Assembly: GCA_023437865.1 (NCBI GenBank)
Contig: JAEZFE010000464.1
Coordinates: 1 to 7,384, forward strand
From: Pseudomonadota bacterium
GTDB taxonomy: Bacteria; Pseudomonadota; Alphaproteobacteria; Rhodospirillales; Magnetospirillaceae
Length of the DNA stretch: 7,384 nt
Direction: 5' to 3'
Below, in pieces: positions 7,084 through 7,384 of the stretch (position 1 is its first letter; the number at the start of each line of letters is the position of its first letter). The notes below the pieces were generated by a model that worked only from the letters and a program-made list of their open reading frames with translations, did not search any database and was not told where the DNA came from. Made by a program: the position numbers and the translations under genes.

Positions 7084-7384
7084 CTATGAAAGGCCGGCCA
7101 TGCCCGAGATCACCTGCCAATGCTCGGGCGCGATGGGCATCACCGACAACCGGCTCTGGCGGATTAGCGGAATTTCGGCCAAATCCGGTTGACCCTTAAT
7201 CTGGGCAAGGGTGACCGGCCGGGGAACCGGGCGGACCGCCTTGACGTCCACGCACACCCACCGGCCATCCTCGGCGGTCGGGTCGGCATAGGCCTCGCGC
7301 ACCACTTCGACGATGCCGACGATGCGCTTCTCCTCCACCGAGTGGTAGAAAAAGCACAGATCACCCAGCCGCATGGTCTTGAGC
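7084..7384 (-). CDS. EVE domain-containing protein (partial, N-terminus beyond window)
   Basis: C-terminal part of a stand-alone EVE-domain protein of the PUA-like superfamily. About 99 codons are present and the frame is open through the right edge. The visible sequence LKTMRLGDLCFFYHSVEEKRIVGIVEVVREAYADPTAEDGRW, then VDVKAVRPVPRPVTL and LIRQSRLSVMPI, followed by a Trp (EHWQVI), follows the usual order of these roughly 140-residue proteins. The Met at 7372-7374 is internal: family members have about 40 residues before this MRLGD strand. EVE proteins are thought to bind modified nucleobases in DNA or RNA; the ligand of this bacterial stand-alone type is not established. The stop TAG is at 7084-7086. 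The Rieske gene follows on the same strand after 80 nt without a terminator, suggesting one transcript. Confidence 0.92.
   Translation of the reverse strand, partial: LKTMRLGDLCFFYHSVEEKRIVGIVEVVREAYADPTAEDGRWVCVDVKAVRPVPRPVTLAQIKGQPDLAEIPLIRQSRLSVMPIAPEHWQVISGMAGLS

Noticed and set aside
7004..7120. N-terminal extension of the Rieske protein to ATG 7120
   Set aside because: It would overlap the EVE coding region, adds no Rieske feature, and ATG 7003 has a near-perfect ribosome site at ideal spacing.

Overview
The window looks like ordinary chromosomal (core-genome) DNA from a GC-rich alphaproteobacterium, most likely the Rhodospirillales. A Magnetospirillum-like organism is my best guess from the look of the proteins and the G/C-rich third codon positions, but I could not search a database. 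I see no insertion sequences, phage genes, tRNAs, CRISPR arrays or other signs of recent transfer.

Layout, left to right. (1) 1-1631, minus: dnaX, the clamp-loader tau/gamma subunit, running off the left edge after 543 codons. (2) 1717-1857, minus: the gene for the small 4.5S-type signal recognition particle RNA, with a candidate promoter and an intrinsic terminator, directly upstream of dnaX. (3) 1930-3654, plus: a membrane-bound sensor histidine kinase with no partner response regulator in the window. (4) 3651-4493, minus: a membrane-anchored alpha/beta hydrolase of the ABHD13/BEM46 type, convergent with the kinase so that their stop codons share one TTAA. (5) 4502-4536: a strong hairpin terminator that is better formed on the plus strand than on the minus strand. 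(6) 4558-6495, minus: acs, a complete acetyl-CoA synthetase with its own candidate promoter and a structured leader. (7) 6665-7003, minus: a small Rieske [2Fe-2S] protein. (8) 7084-7384, minus: an EVE-domain protein whose N-terminus lies beyond the right edge, probably co-transcribed with the Rieske gene.

The genes do not form one pathway. dnaX and the SRP RNA are housekeeping genes whose adjacency also occurs in Bacillus subtilis. acs feeds acetate into central metabolism. The kinase is an orphan sensor whose phosphoacceptor region resembles the alphaproteobacterial PleC/DivJ/PdhS group. I found no convincing new multi-gene system. The points most worth a second look are the kinase/hydrolase convergent overlap with its distal plus-strand terminator (possible long antisense 3' UTR), the lack of an E. 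coli-style frameshift signal in dnaX, the structured acs upstream region, and the paired hairpin-like repeats between the EVE and Rieske genes.
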